58,857 bases of DNA. It comes from Cytophagales bacterium (lineage in GTDB: Bacteria > Bacteroidota > Bacteroidia > Cytophagales > Cyclobacteriaceae). The DNA is taken from the NCBI GenBank assembly GCA_022360875.1, contig JAKSBZ010000380.1:1-58857 (forward strand). Reading direction: 5' to 3'. The translations under genes were made by a program, and so were the position numbers. Shown here piece after piece: positions 17,760 through 27,016 of the stretch. Position 1 is the stretch's first letter; each line of letters starts with the position of its first letter. The notes under the pieces were generated by a model. The model did not search any database and was not told the origin of the DNA. It saw only the letters and a program-made list of their open reading frames with translations.

Positions 17760-18830
17760 TTATTCTGTTAAATTTTGCTCATCTGGCGAAAGCTCCAGAA
17801 CGTATTGAATTATTTTCACATATATTTTTTGCCGGCGTACTTTTTCTTTGCTTTTCAGATACAGTTCCAGCGAATTGTTTTGCAGCGCGATCGGCGAAAT
17901 TATTCCCACATAGTTTAAATCGGGCCGGCTAAGAGTGTAGGTGCCGTTCAATAAAAAATTGAAGTAGACACCGGACGAGCTGTTGCTTGATGCAAACTGC
18001 CGTTTGTCGAAATTGAAGGATTTTGCAGGATCTTTCCGGCTGAAAGGGCCGATAATTCCCTGTTGGCTTTGCAGAGTGTCCGATAAATGTTTATTAGTCG
18101 TGACAATATAGCTCAGTCCAAGAAGCGATGGATCTTTGCTGAAATCAATAGGAATGATATATTCACTTTTGTTGTTTAGATCTTTTAGAGGAGCGAGAGA
18201 AAATTGTTTTTCTAGAATGACCTGGGCAATGGTATCATAGCGAATAGTGTCAAGCGCTTGCACGGGCTTGCCAAGCGGCGGACGCACGCGGATAATGCTT
18301 AATTCAAAGTATTTGGTCAGAATCGTATTGTTTTTAAAAATAAGACTGTAGTTTCCGTTTGAGGGAATGTAAAACGTCTGGTCAAAATTTCCAACTTTAA
18401 CTCCTTGGAACAGCGGTCCTCCCCCCTGCCGGATAAAAGAGAACTGTCCGATGGTCCCAGTTTTTCCTGCCGGCGGAACAAACCCTTCCTGACCTGACTG
18501 TCCGCCTGGCAAACTGCTCAGGGGGTTGCCTCCTTGTTCTTGCAGCTGACCAGCTTGTTGCGGCAGTTTGTTTCCGGCCGCCTGGCTCAGCCGAGAAGAA
18601 AAACTGCCCAAACCGCCTCCTTTTGGCTTCGAAATAGCCCGGAATGTAATTCGTACACTGTCTCCTTTTTTGAATTGATAAGTTAGAAACTGCCTTTTCA
18701 GCCATTTAACCTTTACGGTGATATCGTGTTGCTCTATTTGATTCGGGCTGGCCAAGTCTTGTCCCGTGAGCGACTGGTTATATGCCATCAAAACAAGAAC
18801 ACATAAAACAACTAATAATCGTAGTATCAT
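17760..18830 (-). CDS. Secreted protein of unknown function
   Basis: A 356-residue protein starting at the ATG at 18830, with a signal peptide (MILRLLVVLCVLVLMAYNQS, cleavage probably after SLTGQ). Residues ~75-120 form a low-complexity linker rich in G, P, S and Q. It is followed by a beta-rich region with FDQTFYIPSNGNYSLIFKNN, which suggests a jelly-roll or C2-like fold. The C-terminal part is beta-rich with no recognised motif. It is upstream of and probably co-transcribed with the YD-repeat protein. Both may act in the periplasm or on the outer membrane. Confidence 0.6.
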   Translation of the reverse strand: MILRLLVVLCVLVLMAYNQSLTGQDLASPNQIEQHDITVKVKWLKRQFLTYQFKKGDSVRITFRAISKPKGGGLGSFSSRLSQAAGNKLPQQAGQLQEQGGNPLSSLPGGQSGQEGFVPPAGKTGTIGQFSFIRQGGGPLFQGVKVGNFDQTFYIPSNGNYSLIFKNNTILTKYFELSIIRVRPPLGKPVQALDTIRYDTIAQVILEKQFSLAPLKDLNNKSEYIIPIDFSKDPSLLGLSYIVTTNKHLSDTLQSQQGIIGPFSRKDPAKSFNFDKRQFASSNSSSGVYFNFLLNGTYTLSRPDLNYVGIISPIALQNNSLELYLKSKEKVRRQKIYVKIIQYVLELSPDEQNLTE

Positions 18831-19235
18831 ATACTCAGACTTTTAAAAGTTGACAATCTCTTGGTCATTTTGTTTGATCCTGGCCCATTAAGCGTCAAAT
18901 TCATTTGAAGAAGCTGTGAAAAGAATATAGAATTGTTTGAGCGGAGGGAGATAATTAAGAAGGCTCGGACGTTTGAAGATCTATTGGTAAACGATGTGTA
19001 AATCACAATTTTCAACTCATTTTTTGATCTGGTATATCCGATTAAGGCCGGATGCTCGATTTTTAAAAATTTTCAAAAACGCAATCAGGAAATTTGCTGT
19101 TTTTGATTTTTTATAAATTTCAAACCCCTGGATTATCAATGGATTAAGAATTTTTAAATTAAAAACACATTTTTTTTGAAATGCGAGTGGGTATTGAATG
19201 CCTCTGTAGCCGTCATAATAATAGAATGAGCAGAA
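18831..19235. other. 405-bp divergent intergenic region upstream of the PUL
   Basis: The region separates the minus-strand secreted-protein genes from the plus-strand FecR gene. It is AT-rich with no supported reading frame. Its last 50 bp contain an ECF-type promoter-like arrangement, listed separately. Confidence 0.6.
19189..19214 (+). promoter_or_regulatory. ECF-sigma-type promoter-like sequence upstream of FecR
   Basis: GGGTA at 19189-19193 and CGTC at 19211-19214 are separated by exactly 17 bp, with an oligo-T tract just upstream. This layout resembles the promoters found before ECF sigma/FecR operons in Bacteroidota. The distance from CGTC to the FecR ATG (22 bp) leaves a very short leader. 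The motif is seen; its recognition by an ECF sigma is inferred. Confidence 0.5.
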
Positions 19236-20279
19236 ATGACTGAGAAGGCTAAGGATATTGATTATAATCTGATTCTACGATGGCGCAGGAAGGAAACATC
19301 TCCGGCTGAAACTGTGCAGGCAGAAAACTGGCTGCAAGAGGCTCGGTTGAGTGATGAGCAGTTCCAGGAGCTGATGTGTTCGTGTGCTGTGGCTGAACAA
19401 TTCGACAAAATGAAGGCGGTGGATACACCGAACGCTTTGTCGAAAATAAATAGCAGGATCCAGGCTGCTGATCGGCAAGCGCTGCAAGCAAAAAGCAAAC
19501 GTTTGTGGAGATGGAGGGCTTTTGCGGCATCTGTGCTGTTGGTTTTCGGTGCTATGCTGTTTTTGTTTTTTGGAAACAGGCAGAAAGATGTATGCGTTGC
19601 CTGGACGATGCTGGAAACGGAAGCTAATGAACAGGTAGAATACAGCTTGCCGGATGGTTCCAAAGTACTGCTAAATGCCAACACCAGGCTGGCTTTTGCT
19701 TCTGATTTTAAAGTGAAAAGGCTGTTGAAATTGGAGGGAGAAGCCTTTTTTGAAGTGGAAAGCGATAAGGAACACCCTTTCGAAGTTTCGGCAGGTTCTC
19801 TGGTAGTGCAGGCTGTGGGTACGGCTTTCAATGTTATGGCTTATGCGCAGGCAAAAAAAATTGAAACAACTCTGGTTGAAGGAAAAGTGAATCTGCTGAA
19901 GCGGTCAGAGGAAAAAAACGAACGCTTGGGGAGCATGTTTCCGGGCGAAATTTCGGAATTCGACGAAGTTGAAAGATCGTTGAAAATTGAAAGTGGATTT
20001 TCAAGAAATCGACTGGGATGGATCAGCGGGCAGATGGTTTTGAAAAACGACCTTTTGGAAGACGTTCTGTTGAGAATGGAATGTTTGAATGATGTGAAAT
20101 TTGTCATGCCCGAAGCACTGAAGAAACGCTATCGTCTTAATGGAACTTTTGAGGAAGAATCGATGAGAGAAATTCTTGAGGTTATTGAGCTATCGGTTCC
20201 TGTGCGTTTTTCATTTGAAAATTTTGAGGGAAAAAGGATAATACAAATTAAGGCTGCTGAACGGCAGCAAAACAATTAA
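19236..20279 (+). CDS. FecR-family anti-sigma factor of the dextran PUL
   Basis: A 347-residue inner-membrane protein. The cytoplasmic N-terminus (residues 1-90) would bind a sigma factor. One membrane helix lies near residues 92-113 (WRAFAASVLLVFGAMLFLFF). The periplasmic FecR domain follows (about 130-225, with SLPDGSKVLLNANTRLAF and VQAVGTAFNVMAY). The C-terminal domain (about 260-345) would contact the STN domain of a TonB-dependent transporter. The downstream SusC does carry an STN domain, so a three-part trans-envelope relay is expected. Unusually, no sigma gene precedes it; the nearest PUL-linked one is at 31711-32316 on the other strand. Two hairpins separate it from susC. Confidence 0.9.
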   Translation: MTEKAKDIDYNLILRWRRKETSPAETVQAENWLQEARLSDEQFQELMCSCAVAEQFDKMKAVDTPNALSKINSRIQAADRQALQAKSKRLWRWRAFAASVLLVFGAMLFLFFGNRQKDVCVAWTMLETEANEQVEYSLPDGSKVLLNANTRLAFASDFKVKRLLKLEGEAFFEVESDKEHPFEVSAGSLVVQAVGTAFNVMAYAQAKKIETTLVEGKVNLLKRSEEKNERLGSMFPGEISEFDEVERSLKIESGFSRNRLGWISGQMVLKNDLLEDVLLRMECLNDVKFVMPEALKKRYRLNGTFEEESMREILEVIELSVPVRFSFENFEGKRIIQIKAAERQQNN

Positions 20280-20303
20280 AGGAAGTGCGCCAACACTTCC
20301 TTT
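20278..20303 (+). promoter_or_regulatory. First of twin hairpins between FecR and susC
   Basis: A 10-bp perfect stem, AAAGGAAGTG / CACTTCCTTT, with the loop CGCCAA. It begins on the FecR stop codon. A short, interrupted T-rich stretch follows, so alone it is a weak terminator. Its loop is identical to that of the next hairpin. Confidence 0.7.
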
Positions 20304-20319
20304 GAATAATTTAAAAAAT

Positions 20320-20343
20320 TGAGTTCGCCAAAACTCATTTTTT
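20320..20343 (+). terminator. Second hairpin with T-run, probable attenuator or terminator before susC
   Basis: A 6-bp stem, TGAGTT / AACTCA, with the loop CGCCAA (20326-20331), followed by six T residues (20338-20343). It sits 29 bp before the susC ATG, so it could reduce read-through from FecR into susC. Confidence 0.55.
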
Positions 20344-20372
20344 AACAGTTTTTATCGAAACTTTTTAAATTT

Positions 20373-23300
20373 ATGAAAAAATCTCGACAAATCACGAGAG
20401 ATGGATGTGCGAAATTATCCATCAAAGGAATTCATCTTTTCAGTAGAGTATTTGTCTTACTCTTATTTTCACCAATTTTTCTTATTGCCAAAACAAATCA
20501 GGATCCGGATATTTCTGTGGCATTTGAAAATCAGAAGGTTAAACAAGTGCTTTCTGTTTTGGAGTCAAAAAGCGATTACCGGTTTTTCTACAGTGAAGAC
20601 GCAGTCGATCTGAATAGAAAGATTTCTTTGGAAATGAGAAATAAGGCCTTCTTTTCGGTTGTGAAACGTCTTTTTGAAGAATCAGGAACTGCGTACAAAG
20701 TAAAAGGAAAGCAGATTATTCTTCAAAAAATAGAAAAAAAGAAAAATGCCCCAGTTATCCAGGACAAGGGAATAACGGTAAAAGGGACTGTAAAAAATAA
20801 CATCGGGGAAGGGATTCCCGGCGCTACGGTTTTCGTAAAAGGTACCAGCAAGGGCACCAACACGGATATTGATGGCAATTTTGTGCTCAAAGGGGTAAAT
20901 CAGGAAGATGTACTTGTCTTTACCTTTATCGGCATGCAACCTCAGGAGCTTGCTGTGGGCAGCCGCACGGTATTCGATGTGGTTATGCAGGACGATGTAG
21001 TAGGTCTGGAAGAAGTTGTGGTTGTGGGCTATGGTTCCATGAAGAAAAAAGACATGACCGGATCTATTGTATCGGTTAAATCCGAAGAGCTGGCTTCGAT
21101 GCCGGTACCGAGCGTGGGTAATGCTATTCAGGGAAAAGCCACCGGTGTGCAGGTAGTGGAATCGGGCAAGCCGGGCGACGACCCAACTTTCCGCATCCGC
21201 GGTATCGGAACCATCAACAAAAACAATCCGCTGTTGGTAATTGACGGCGTGCCTACCACCGAAGGCCTGAATCAGCTGAACATGAATGACATTGAGTCGC
21301 TGCAGGTACTGAAAGACGCTTCGGCAACGGCTATTTACGGTTCGAGAGGCGCCAACGGCGTAATCATCGTCACTACCAAAAAAGGAAGCAAGGACCGCAG
21401 CGAAATCAACTTCAACGCTTATGTTGGCGTTCAAAAGCCTACGAATACGGTAGATATGCTGAACGCTACGCAGTTTGCATCGCTGCACAACGAAATGATG
21501 GAGAATGCGGGTGAAGAGAAGAACCCGAAATTTGCCAATCCCGAGTCGCTGACTCAAAACACGGACTGGATAGGCGAACTGCTTTCTCCGGGCGTTATGC
21601 AAAACTATTCCCTCTCCTATTCCGGCGGAAACGAGAAAAGCACTTATTACGTTTCAGGAAATTATTTCGATCAGAAAGGTATTGTACTCAACACTGGCTA
21701 CAAGCGTTTTACTTTGCAGTTCAATTCAGAATCGTACCTGAAAGACAACTTGAAATTCGGAAACACGCTTACGCTGAATTATGACAAAAAATACAAAGGA
21801 AGCTATGATGTAAAAAGCACATTGCTTGCTTTGCCTACACTGCCGGTTTACAACGCCGACGGTACGTATGCAGGCCCTACAGCCCGTCCGTCGTGGGAAG
21901 GCGATATTGTTAACCCGATCGGAAAGGCAACAATCGAAGAAAATCAAATCGAGGGCTACAATTTGCTTGGTTCGGTATACGGCGAGTATGAAATCATCGA
22001 AGGTCTTAAGTTCAAATCCACTGCCGGTCTGAAGCTGAACTTGTGGAAGGAAAGATCTTGGACGCCAAAATATGACTGGGATCCTACACCGAAGGATCTT
22101 GCAGAGTTGTATGAAAAATTCAACCGAAAAACAAACTGGACGTGGGACAACACGCTGACTTACTCAAGAGTTTTCAATGACATCCACTCGCTGAATGTAA
22201 TGGTCGGCATGAGTGCTCAGGAGGAATACTACGACTTTTTGAGCGGTTCAATTAAGGGTTTTTCCAGCGATAAGACGCAGGAGCTTACTAATGGAACAGT
22301 GCAGCCGAAAGTAGACGGAACGGCAAACGACTGGTCGCTGCTGTCTTTCATGGGCCGTTTGAACTACTCGCTGATGGATCGTTATCTGCTTACGCTTACG
22401 CTCCGCCGCGACGGTTCTTCAAGATTCGGGGCCAACAACCGCTGGGGATACTTTCCGTCAGCATCGTTTGCCTGGAGAATTTCTGATGAAGAATTTTTTG
22501 AAAATGTTGAGAATATCAATAATCTGAAGTTTCGTGCGGGTTACGGAGTTACAGGTAACCAGGAAATCGGAAACTATTCTTATGCGGCGGTCCTGAGCAC
22601 CAACAAGTACAATTTCAACAATAATTTGGTGAACACCGTGTCTCCGAGCATCATGCCGAACCCGAACGTGATGTGGGAATCTCAGAAGCAAACCAATGTC
22701 GGTTTGGACATGGGCATGTTTGACAGCCGAATAGAGCTTAGCGTGGACGCATATTACAAAAACACACAAGACATGCTTGTGCCTATGTCTGTGCCGGTTT
22801 CTACGGGATACAATGATGTTGCCGTGCCTTTTATCAATGCAGGAGAAATCGTAAACAAGGGAATTGAAATTAATCTTTCCACATTGAATATGGAGGGGGA
22901 TTTCACCTGGAACACTGATTTCAATATTTCATTTAACAAAAACGAAGTAATAAGTCTGAATGATACGATTCCGATGAGCCGTGGAAATATTGGACTAAAC
23001 TACAACCTGGCGCGCATTGAGGCAGGCTATCCAGTGGATGTTTTTTACGGTTATGTGACTGACGGGCTTTTCCAAACTCAGGAAGAGGTAGACGCGCATG
23101 CGCAGCAGGTTCCGGGAGCGGATCCTCATAAACGCACTTCTGCGGGTGACATCCGTTTCAAGGACCTGAACAGCGACGGCATCATTGACGACAAAGACCG
23201 CACATATCTGGGCAATCCGAATCCAGACTTCATCTTTTCTTTGAACAACTCCTTTGCTTACAAAAACTTTGATCTGTCAATCTTCCTGCAGGGCGTGTAC

Positions 23301-23702
23301 GGCAGCGAAATCTTCAATGCCAACAGAATTTGGAGCGAAGGCATGGCGGTAACCTACAACCAGAGCAGCGAAACGCTTAATCGTTGGAATGGCGAAGGAA
23401 CTAGCAACGATATGCCAAGAGCAGTTTTTAATGATCCGAATAAAAACACAAGAGCATCTGATCGCTATATCGAAGACGGGTCATACTTGAGAATTAAAAA
23501 CGTAACCCTGGGCTATACCTTCCCGGAAAGCGTGTTGGAAAAAATTAATCTGCATTCTCTGCGTGTGTACGCTTCAGCCGTGAATTTGTACACATTCTCG
23601 AATTACAAAGGATTTGATCCCGAAGTGGGAGTAAACGGAATTGACAACAATGTCTATCCGGTAAATATGACTTTCAGCGTAGGCGCAAATGTCAGTTTTT
23701 AA
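20373..23702 (+). CDS. SusC-like TonB-dependent outer-membrane transporter with STN signalling domain
   Basis: An 1109-residue outer-membrane receptor. The signal peptide ends near residue 40 (VFVLLLFSPIFLIAKT). An STN domain follows (about 45-128, with DYRFFYSEDAVDLNRKISLE), then a carboxypeptidase-regulatory-like beta domain (about 132-215, GTVKNNIGEGIPGATVFVKG). The TonB box and plug come next (EEVVVVGYGSMKKKDMTGSI, then GVIIVTTKKG), and finally the 22-stranded barrel ending in VSF. SusC proteins import oligosaccharides bound by the partner SusD. The STN domain marks it as a transducer that signals to a FecR anti-sigma, consistent with the FecR gene directly upstream. Its substrate is inferred as alpha-1,6-glucan oligosaccharides from the GH66 and GH31 genes downstream. 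Confidence 0.95.
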   Translation: MKKSRQITRDGCAKLSIKGIHLFSRVFVLLLFSPIFLIAKTNQDPDISVAFENQKVKQVLSVLESKSDYRFFYSEDAVDLNRKISLEMRNKAFFSVVKRLFEESGTAYKVKGKQIILQKIEKKKNAPVIQDKGITVKGTVKNNIGEGIPGATVFVKGTSKGTNTDIDGNFVLKGVNQEDVLVFTFIGMQPQELAVGSRTVFDVVMQDDVVGLEEVVVVGYGSMKKKDMTGSIVSVKSEELASMPVPSVGNAIQGKATGVQVVESGKPGDDPTFRIRGIGTINKNNPLLVIDGVPTTEGLNQLNMNDIESLQVLKDASATAIYGSRGANGVIIVTTKKGSKDRSEINFNAYVGVQKPTNTVDMLNATQFASLHNEMMENAGEEKNPKFANPESLTQNTDWIGELLSPGVMQNYSLSYSGGNEKSTYYVSGNYFDQKGIVLNTGYKRFTLQFNSESYLKDNLKFGNTLTLNYDKKYKGSYDVKSTLLALPTLPVYNADGTYAGPTARPSWEGDIVNPIGKATIEENQIEGYNLLGSVYGEYEIIEGLKFKSTAGLKLNLWKERSWTPKYDWDPTPKDLAELYEKFNRKTNWTWDNTLTYSRVFNDIHSLNVMVGMSAQEEYYDFLSGSIKGFSSDKTQELTNGTVQPKVDGTANDWSLLSFMGRLNYSLMDRYLLTLTLRRDGSSRFGANNRWGYFPSASFAWRISDEEFFENVENINNLKFRAGYGVTGNQEIGNYSYAAVLSTNKYNFNNNLVNTVSPSIMPNPNVMWESQKQTNVGLDMGMFDSRIELSVDAYYKNTQDMLVPMSVPVSTGYNDVAVPFINAGEIVNKGIEINLSTLNMEGDFTWNTDFNISFNKNEVISLNDTIPMSRGNIGLNYNLARIEAGYPVDVFYGYVTDGLFQTQEEVDAHAQQVPGADPHKRTSAGDIRFKDLNSDGIIDDKDRTYLGNPNPDFIFSLNNSFAYKNFDLSIFLQGVYGSEIFNANRIWSEGMAVTYNQSSETLNRWNGEGTSNDMPRAVFNDPNKNTRASDRYIEDGSYLRIKNVTLGYTFPESVLEKINLHSLRVYASAVNLYTFSNYKGFDPEVGVNGIDNNVYPVNMTFSVGANVSF

Positions 23703-23710
23703 TTAAGAAA

Positions 23711-23890
23711 CAAATGAAACATCCATGACAATCGGCCTTAACATACATGAGGGGAATGATTTGATGGATGTTTTATCTGACCATTGAAAAGCTATTAAAT
23801 CAAATGAAACTTTCTTGATAGTCAGCTTCAACATACTTGAGAGCAATGATTGTCATGGAGGTCACATCTGGCTTATTAAAAACCATTAAA
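23711..23890 (+). repeat. Two tandem imperfect 90-bp repeats between susC and susD
   Basis: Copy 1 is 23711-23800 and copy 2 is 23801-23890; both begin CAAATGAAAC. Over their first 50 bases 39 positions match; the rest is more diverged. Copy 1 has its own 10-bp stem (23717-23726 with 23764-23773). Its left arm can instead pair with copy 2: 23719-23733 with 23848-23862, 14 of 15 pairs. Each copy also contains a four-codon frame starting ATGAAA (23714 and 23804). A regulatory leader or a duplicated palindromic element are both possible. Confidence 0.75.
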
Positions 23891-23896
23891 AAACAG

Positions 23897-25378
23897 ATGA
23901 AAAAGAATTATATAAAAGGGATTGCAGTCTTTGCTCTGGCGCTGCTTGTCACTGCTTGTGAAGACTTTTTGGAAAAATCTCCTTATGACTCAGTCAATAC
24001 CGAGAACTTTTATAAAACCGAAGAAGACGCTGTTGCTGCTGTAAACGGCGCCTATCAGCCGCTGCAGTGGGCAAAGCTGTACAACATGCGAATGTGGACT
24101 TCGGACATTATGGCCGGGAACAGCATTGTGGGAGCCGGCGGCGGCGATGACGGACGCGAAACTCAGGATATGGCAAATTTCGTGACTTCGCCGGACAACC
24201 AGGGAGTGCTTGACCTTTGGCGGGGACCGGCTCCGGGTATTTTGCGGTGCAATACCGTTTTGCAGCGCGTTCCGGAAATGGAAATCAGCAAGGATTTAAA
24301 AAACCGGGTGCTTGGAGAAGCCCGTTTTCTGAGAGGCTTGTACTACTTTATTTTGGTTAGATATTTTGGCGATGTGCCATTGATTCTGGAACCGCAAAAT
24401 CCGGGAGATGATTTGATGATTGGACGTACAGACAAAAGTCTGGTATACGAACAAATTATTAAAGATTTGGAAAGAGCCGCTGAGATGCTTCCGCGCAGAG
24501 AAGTTTACGGCGGAGCAGATTTGGGGCGTGCATCAAAAGGAGCTGCCAAAGGACTTTTGGCCAAAGTGCACTTGACGCTTGGCAATTGGCAGAAAGTTGT
24601 GGACTTGACTGATGAAGTAGAAAAACTTGGCTATAAACTGAACCCTGAGTATGCCGACAACTTTGATGTAAGCAAAGAAAACTCTGTGGAATCACTTTTT
24701 GAAGTGCAGTATGTGAGCAATTCAGGTGAAGATTTTTGGTCAAACGAAAATCAGGCTTCTTGGCTGAGCGCATTCACCGGGCCGAGAAACTCGGGCATGG
24801 TAGCCGGAGGCTGGGGATGGAACCAGCCGACCAAGGAATTTGTTGCCAGCTACGAAAAAGGAGACAAAAGAAAAGATGTGACCGTTTTGTATGAAGGTTG
24901 CCCTGAATTCGATGGACAGGCATACGACAAAGCTTATTCGTCTACAGGCTACAATTTGCGTAAATTCTTGGTTACCAAAGCCATTTCCGCAACTCATGAC
25001 AACAGCCCGAAAAACTTTCCAGTGCTGCGTTATTCTGATGTTTTACTGATGAAAGCCGAAGCGCTTAACAACCTTAACAGAACCAAAGAGGCTTATGCGC
25101 CGCTGAATAAAGTGCGTAACAGAGCCGGTCTTGAAAATGCGCCTCAGGCAATGTCGAAAAAGCAGTTTCTGAAGGCTGTGCTGAAAGAGCGCCGCATGGA
25201 GCTGGCATTCGAAGGACAGCGATGGTTTGATTTGACACGTGTAAAGAATGGAGAGTATGGTTTGGAATTTTTGCACGGCATAGGAAAACTGAATGCAAAA
25301 CAAACGCATTTGTTGTTCCCGATTCCTCAGAAAGAAATCGATGCAAACCCTAATCTGACGCAGAACCCTGGGTATTAA
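23897..25378 (+). CDS. SusD/RagB-family surface glycan-binding lipoprotein
   Basis: A 493-residue outer-membrane lipoprotein. The ATG at 23897 is chosen because it gives a standard lipoprotein signal (MKKNYIKGIAVFALALLVTA, then Cys21); the longer frame from 23837 lies inside the tandem repeat. After the lipobox come DFLEKSPYDSVNTENFYKTE and the NAVNGAY-type segment (AAVNGAYQPLQ), both typical of SusD. The TPR-like region includes RFLRGLYYFILVRYFGDVP. The C-terminal RagB/SusD part has MELAFEGQRWFDLTR and LLFPIPQKEIDANPNLTQNP. It forms the lid of the SusCD importer and captures oligosaccharide at the cell surface. Confidence 0.95.
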   Translation: MKKNYIKGIAVFALALLVTACEDFLEKSPYDSVNTENFYKTEEDAVAAVNGAYQPLQWAKLYNMRMWTSDIMAGNSIVGAGGGDDGRETQDMANFVTSPDNQGVLDLWRGPAPGILRCNTVLQRVPEMEISKDLKNRVLGEARFLRGLYYFILVRYFGDVPLILEPQNPGDDLMIGRTDKSLVYEQIIKDLERAAEMLPRREVYGGADLGRASKGAAKGLLAKVHLTLGNWQKVVDLTDEVEKLGYKLNPEYADNFDVSKENSVESLFEVQYVSNSGEDFWSNENQASWLSAFTGPRNSGMVAGGWGWNQPTKEFVASYEKGDKRKDVTVLYEGCPEFDGQAYDKAYSSTGYNLRKFLVTKAISATHDNSPKNFPVLRYSDVLLMKAEALNNLNRTKEAYAPLNKVRNRAGLENAPQAMSKKQFLKAVLKERRMELAFEGQRWFDLTRVKNGEYGLEFLHGIGKLNAKQTHLLFPIPQKEIDANPNLTQNPGY

Positions 25379-25493
25379 GAGGCTGTGCAAGGGTTTATTT
25401 ATGATAAGCCGCTAGCAGTTAATCACTGGGGGAAATAATTGGCACGAAGTGCGTAATTCATTAGTCTCTTTATTAATTTTTTAAAATTTTGAA

Positions 25494-26999
25494 ATGAAAT
25501 TCAATTCAAATATAAAAAGCTGTGTTCCGAATCAAAGATACGGAGCACGCCTAATCCTTTGCTTGATGGCTATGCTGGCATCATTAGGTTTTAGTGCTTG
25601 CCAGGAAGAATATGAAGCCGAGATTCTTCTCGGTTCTCCGCTGAGTCTGAAATCCAATGAGAAAAACGGAACAGAGTTCATGCTGGAAGTGGCTAAGGCA
25701 AAGCAAAATGTTTTGGAGCTGAGCTGGACAAACGGGACCAATCATGGCACAGGAAGCGCAATCAGCTATTCGGTTGAGCTGGATGCAGCAGGAAACAATT
25801 TCAGCAAAGCACTGAAATACAATATTGGAAAAGCGGCTTTCACCAAATCGATTACTCAAGGAGACCTGAACAAGATCATTATTGAACGTTGGAAAGGAAC
25901 GCCGGGAAAAAGCTTTAGCTTTGAGGTTCGTGTTACCGGCGATGTCGCTGATGAAAAAGCAGATGACAATTTTTCGGAAGTATTAGAGTACAAAGCAGTA
26001 CCCTATAAACCGCTGACGAATACGCTATACCTGATTGGCAGCGCAAGCTCAACCGGCTGGGACAACTCCCGTTCGATGCCGCTGACTGCCGATAGCGACA
26101 ATCCGACGATTTTCCGATATACTGGTGCAATGAAGGCCGGAGAATTCAAATTTATCACTACTCTTGGGCAATATATGCCTTCATACAACAAAGCTGCGGA
26201 TGCCGAAGGAAAACTATTCCTGAGAGAAAACGAAAGCCAGCCGGATAATAAATTCAAAATCTCTGAAGACGGGATTTACAAGCTGGAGCTGGATTTGGTG
26301 AAAATGTCGATTTCGGTTGAAAAGCAAGCCGGAGCACCATACGAAGCCCTGTATTTGGTAGGTGATGCTACATCGGCAGACTGGGCTATCGACAAAGCCG
26401 TAGAGGTTGCTCGAAGCACTTCGAATCCGTACCAGTTCGTATACCGCGGATTTATGAAGAAAGGAGAGTTCAAATATGCGGTTAACAGAAATACTGACTG
26501 GCAGCAGGATATGTTCATGAGAAATCCTGAGGATGACTCGAAGGTTATTTTTCACGAAGGCGGAAGCAAAGGCGACACCAAGTGGAATATTGAGAAGGAA
26601 GGAACTTATCGCATCACGCTGGATCTTTCGGATTATACCATTAAGACGGAATTTTTGAGCAAACATGAATTGTCAGACTATGATGTGCTTTATATTGTTG
26701 GTGACGCAACTTCAGTTGAGTGGTCTGTTACAGAGGCAATTGAAATGAAATACGATCCTGAAAATCCTTTTCAGTTTATTTATGAAGGACCGCTTAAGAA
26801 AGGCGAGTTCAAGTTTCCGGTAAACAGAAACGGCGACTGGCAACAGGATATGTTCATGAAAGATCCGAAGAATCCGTCTAAAGTGTATCTTCACAAAGGC
26901 GGGCAATCTGACGACAGCAAATGGAATATTGAAACTGCTGGAGAATATAAAATCGTTCTTGATGTCAAGAAGATGGAGATTGCAATAAACAAAAAGTAG
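25494..26999 (+). CDS. SusE/SusF-like surface glycan-binding lipoprotein with three repeated modules
   Basis: A 501-residue lipoprotein with lipobox LGFSAC (Cys at residue 36). An N-terminal SusE-type Ig-like domain (about 45-165) is followed by three beta-sandwich modules starting near residues 178, 286 and 399, with LYLIGSAS, LYLVGDAT and LYIVGDAT. Modules 2 and 3 are near duplicates (both have NR-tripeptide-DWQQDMFM). SusE/SusF proteins hold glycan at the surface beside SusCD. Here a SusE-type N-terminus and three SusF-type binding modules occur in one chain. The ligand is inferred from the GH66/GH31 context. A strong intrinsic terminator follows. Confidence 0.85.
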   Translation: MKFNSNIKSCVPNQRYGARLILCLMAMLASLGFSACQEEYEAEILLGSPLSLKSNEKNGTEFMLEVAKAKQNVLELSWTNGTNHGTGSAISYSVELDAAGNNFSKALKYNIGKAAFTKSITQGDLNKIIIERWKGTPGKSFSFEVRVTGDVADEKADDNFSEVLEYKAVPYKPLTNTLYLIGSASSTGWDNSRSMPLTADSDNPTIFRYTGAMKAGEFKFITTLGQYMPSYNKAADAEGKLFLRENESQPDNKFKISEDGIYKLELDLVKMSISVEKQAGAPYEALYLVGDATSADWAIDKAVEVARSTSNPYQFVYRGFMKKGEFKYAVNRNTDWQQDMFMRNPEDDSKVIFHEGGSKGDTKWNIEKEGTYRITLDLSDYTIKTEFLSKHELSDYDVLYIVGDATSVEWSVTEAIEMKYDPENPFQFIYEGPLKKGEFKFPVNRNGDWQQDMFMKDPKNPSKVYLHKGGQSDDSKWNIETAGEYKIVLDVKKMEIAINKK

Positions 27000-27016
27000 T
27001 TCTGTGGAAAAAAGTC

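Noticed and set aside
20682..21602. 306-codon antisense frame inside susC
   Set aside because: It lies entirely opposite a clear SusC coding region and its protein has no recognisable feature; a shadow of the susC codon pattern.
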